From Zeugodacus cucurbitae (taxonomy: Eukaryota; Arthropoda; Insecta; Diptera; Tephritidae), in NCBI RefSeq assembly GCF_028554725.1, contig NC_071670.1:65447001-65511000 (forward strand): 64,000 nucleotides of DNA. The letters run 5' to 3'. Shown here piece after piece: positions 60,159 through 64,000 of this stretch (positions are counted from its first letter, which is position 1; every line of letters starts with the position of its first letter). The notes under the pieces were generated by a model. It ran no database searches and was not told the origin of the DNA. It was given only the letters and a program-made list of their open reading frames with translations. The position numbers were made by a program, and so were the translations under genes.

Positions 60159-61310
60159 AGGTTTAGATCAGTTTTTTTAGCCTAGTTCTCAGTTATAATT
60201 ATTTTGTAAAAAATCGGCATAAAAAATTTGCAATGTACCAATTTCGAATTCCGTAGCTGATTAGAGATTGAGCTATATTAAGTGTGCGTGGATATAGTCT
60301 TATTCCGCATTACTAAAACACCGACATCATCGTCCGAAAATTAATTCATTTTATTATCCAAATAAAACTCTATATAGTTCCGTTAAATAAATTAATTTTC
60401 AACATGACACGAGAGTAAAAATAGGTATCATATACAATGAGGGGTCTCTCATATTTTTAAGAAATTACTTCTAGAATTTGTCAAAGAATATTTGCTTGGT
60501 TAATATACTACCCATAAATATGCGGTCAGTTTTTAAGACAATAGAACTCCATAATTTAAAATGGATCCATTCCATATCGGTTTGATACTAGCGGTAGCTA
60601 CCGCTAAAACCTTCTAATAAGTTTTTCAGAAGCCCTTATATTTTATACCAAATAGGTCACTAGCTATGTCTGCTTTATATAAAAAGATATAAAAAGACTA
60701 TATAGAGACACATTTTTCTAAAATTTTAGTAAAATTTTGTATCCAAAGATTCCTTCATATTAACAACTTCTTTATTTCGGTTTATTTATGTCTGTACATA
60801 TGTATTTGTGTAAGCTATAGCTTGTGTCAGATTTATGCAATCGCTTTTGATTGACAGTTTGAGCTAAGTCTCATTGAAGTCAGTGCGAATTTGATTAAAA
60901 TTTTCATTTTCTGCAAACTTAATGGAAATTGAAATTTAATAAAGTTTGTAGTTCTTGTGCCTTTTTTGATTTTGGCAGCTCAATTAAAATGCCAATGGAA
61001 AGAAGTGGAGTGACTTTGAAGAAAAAATAAAAATATTGAGTTCCTTACTGTTTTTGTTGTGTAAGAAATGCTACTAGTTTATTTATTTCCCGTTCTGTGG
61101 TATTAAGCAGACTCTTAGACTAGCAATGTAGTCTGATTGAAAATTTAGAAGAGAGAAAAAAGTAAGATTCAGAAAAATGTCATTCCTAGATGAATAGTAT
61201 GTTCATAAACTTGATTTTACGATGAAAAATTATCAAATATTCTTCAAGAATTAAAAAAGCACAATAACACTGCCACAAAAAAAAAACGTTTGTCATCACC
61301 TGGAGGTCTT
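60159..61310. other. intergenic, nothing recognised
   Basis: AT-rich. No supportable gene or repeat. Confidence 0.4.
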
Positions 61311-61319
61311 ACTATGTGT

Positions 61320-61804
61320 ACCATATATTTACGGGGTCGCTGAATTCGAATCCTACAGATCAAACTTTTGACATAACCTCAGAAAAACAATATGGCGGAC
61401 AGCGATTCTTAAAATTCATCGGATTCGCTTGAATCTCCCTGCTTGGGGGTTTTCGGGGTCTCTGATTAAGAATCTGCCATTTTGAATTTTGAAAGAAAAA
61501 ACCGACACGGATTCGTAATCAAAGACCCCGAAAACCCCCGAGTAACGAGTTTCGAGCGATCCCGATGAATTTTTTAAAACAGCGTCCGCCATATTGGATC
61601 TACCATTTTCGATTTTGAAAAAACTCACATCGGATTCGCAATCAGCCACCCCGAAACCGCCCGATTAACGAGTTTCAAGCGAATCCGATTAAGTTTAAAA
61701 AATGCTGTCCGCCATATTGGTTTTCTAGGGTTATGTCAAAACCCTGATCTGATGGGGTACAATGGACCACGGATTCGGATTCAGCGACCGCAAAAACATA
61801 CTAT
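61320..61804. repeat. inverted-repeat (foldback-type) element of about 485 bp
   Basis: The left arm (about 61322-61490: GGTCGCTGAATTCGAATCC, GACATAACC, CAATATGGCGGACAGC, ATCGGATTCGCTTGAA) is the imperfect reverse complement of the right arm (about 61630-61802). A further unit with the sense of the right arm sits between them (61495-61615). TATGTGT at 61313-61319 and 61805-61811 may be the target duplication. There is no coding capacity. Confidence 0.75.
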
Positions 61805-61811
61805 TATGTGT

Positions 61812-64000
61812 GGGTGTATAATTATTTATTGCTATTCACGGCAATTCGGAGGGTATTATGTAAGCACAAAGTTTTTCTCCAAATAAATATTTTTCAACGA
61901 AGATCCTAACCGCTCTAAAATCGAAGGACACTCAGATTATTAAAAAATATTATATTGTAGACATAAAATTTCCTTCAGAAGACAGCTGAATACATAACAA
62001 GGATTAAAAACTATAATGATATTCTTCGACAATATTAAAGTAAGAATATATGTAAAGCCCTGTTGTGTTTGAATGTAACATTGTTAGACTTTTAAAAATA
62101 AAGCTTTTTCTTTAAATCAAAAGACACGCTTAGAAAAATAAAAAGTTTTGCCAACAAATTAAGCTTATAACAACATTTCGATAGATAACTAATTCATTGA
62201 TATGCATTAGCATTGTATAAATGAGAGCTTAAAAGCTGTGGAAAAAAGTTTAGTAGTAACAGCTTTTTCTATGAAGCTTTTCATAGATACAACTCCGTAC
62301 TTTGAAACACAATGATGTATTTTAAATATATAGATATGTATGTAAATGTACCCTACTCTTTATGTAAGCTTGCTGAAAGGTGCTATTATTCGACGAAGAA
62401 GCTGCGCATGCGCATCAAAAAAGACGGCATAAATGCAAAAATGTCATGTGAATATTAGTAAGTGAAGTTTTGAATGTTGAACTAACTTCGTTGCAACATT
62501 GTAACAGCTAAAACTCATCACTTTAAATGACAAATGTAGACAATGGTTGCCCAAAAATGGCATATTTTTCACAATTCCGTAGCAATAAAATGCATCCGCA
62601 TTTCATTAAGAGCTTGTCTTTGTTGCAAGCTGCATAAATTAGAGTTTCTACACAATTTTGGTTCTCATTTCATAATTTTGAATATTTTTTTCTGGCCGCA
62701 TGTGACTTGAACACAACCAGCAACAGGCCACTGTCAGCCGCTATTTGGTGGCAACTTGTTGCTGTGTCAGCTGTCAGGCGGCAACAAAATGAAATTATGG
62801 CGCACGCTAAGGCTTCATGCCACTTCGAAAATACACACACTCAAAAATAGATATGTACATACAAAAACTACTGTAATTGCTGTTCTGCGCCAGTGCGACC
62901 GTTGCAATTATAAAGTTACGCTTGGCTTTAAGCTCATAGACTTCTTGTCAGCTGACAATTGAATTTTCATTATACTTTATGTATTTCAATTTATTTTTCA
63001 GTTTGCATTATGAAATTTGCTGTCTATTTTTTGTAGATTTGTTGTTGTTATCTATGAGCTTCCATTTAATTAAAGCGCAAATTGCTGACGACAAGCTACA
63101 AAGAGCTACCAGCAGCCGCCTCGCTGAACAGCAGCAATCAGTAGCGGCATGGCGTGGCAAATGCGCACGCGCCTTCCAATGCGCAGCTCTTCGTTTACCG
63201 TTTGTGCTTTTGCACGCGCCTATTATTTACTTATTCTCCCTACTAAGCTAACTATTTAGGCTGCTGCCTAACCTCTGACTCTACCCGGCCTAAGTGGGCG
63301 TTTGTGAAAGAACTATTTTCAATTGATAATTATAGGGAAGCTTGTTAGGCATGGCAGGTTGCCATTTGCGCAAGCTCTGGCTTTGTGTTGGTGGCGCATG
63401 CGCAGTTACCAGCAGTGCGCTGCTGCATAATTAGACTGAGGTTTAGTAAGTGCTGGCAGTTTTTGTAATAAATTTCGAAAAAGCGTTTATTTTGCGGGGT
63501 TATTAGGTGCGGAATTCTATTGTAATTTAGTGGAGATTATAGTTTTGAAAATTAAAAATAAATGAGAGTGCTTATTTTGAATAATGAGTTGATATTCCCT
63601 AGAATATCTGGAGCGAACTGATGAACTATTAATTGATGATTTATTGTGGATAAAAAGCTTATTTATTGAAACTGATTTTTCAGGAATCATTTAGAGAAGT
63701 ACTGGAAGAATATAAAAGGTAAGCCATAAAGCTTTAGGGAAGTACTTGGACTATTAACCAATATCGGTCGAAAAACCCCTAAAAATTGAGTCAACCCCAT
63801 TTTCAAACCTTTATTAATCATAATTCCATATTGAATCCAAAGATTAATTCCTTAAAAAGGAGAAAGAAAACGATCTCAACAATATGGTAAAAGACTTAAG
63901 AAATGAACCCGATCAAGAATGGATATAAAAGACTTAAGCAACGAACTTGATGGCTGTACACAAAGAACCTAAGAAAAAATTTCATCGGAACATAATGTAG
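61812..64000. other. intergenic, nothing recognised
   Basis: No supportable gene. A GC-richer stretch at 62.7-63.4 kb has short open frames that lack domains or splice context. Confidence 0.4.

Noticed and set aside
49021..64000. tRNA genes
   Set aside because: No stretch with paired acceptor and T-arm GGTTCGAATCC-type boxes and a cloverleaf was seen; TTCGAATCC at 61345 belongs to the foldback element.

Overview
The window looks like nuclear DNA of a dipteran insect, most likely a tephritid fruit fly. It is AT-rich and has GT-AG introns, TATA-driven glycine-rich structural protein genes and typical insect genes (an anoctamin and signal peptidase complex subunit 1). It also carries mariner relics, LINEs and a dispersed repeat with imperfect TATACTCTCGCAA ends. 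The species cannot be fixed from the sequence alone.

Layout. 1-7767 (minus): nine exons of an anoctamin/TMEM16 gene; its C-terminal part lies left of the window and its first exon is not resolved. Its 4.9-kb intron holds two repeat arrays. 7768-16775: AT-rich DNA with no recognisable gene. 16776-17181 (minus): a complete three-exon signal peptidase complex subunit 1 gene. 19.7-23.9 kb: a nest of decayed transposons (three mariner relics, a LINE 3' fragment and a dispersed repeat split by one of the mariners). 25-58 kb: a loose cluster of five genes for secreted glycine-rich proteins: A 25139-26198 (+), B 30002-30949 (+), C 38285-39248 (+), D 44802-45473 (-) and E 57563-58219 (+). Each has a TATA box, a signal peptide and GG[H/Y/W] repeats. 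Four of the five break the glycine repeats with a short hydrophobic, beta-strand-like motif of the type V-x-[IV]-x-K-V-[IV]. A, B and C share a first coding exon of only two codons. From 58.4 kb to the end there is a LINE fragment, an inverted-repeat (foldback) element and otherwise unremarkable DNA.

How it fits together. The glycine-rich genes look like a locally expanded family of cuticle-type or other extracellular matrix proteins. Mobile DNA has filled the gaps between them. Two LINE copies and one short poly-A-tailed insertion still have exact target-site duplications of 13, 11 and 12 bp. Several satellite-like repeat families with units of about 118, 140 and 285 bp recur at separate places and are not explained by the genes. 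No tRNA, rRNA or CRISPR array was seen.
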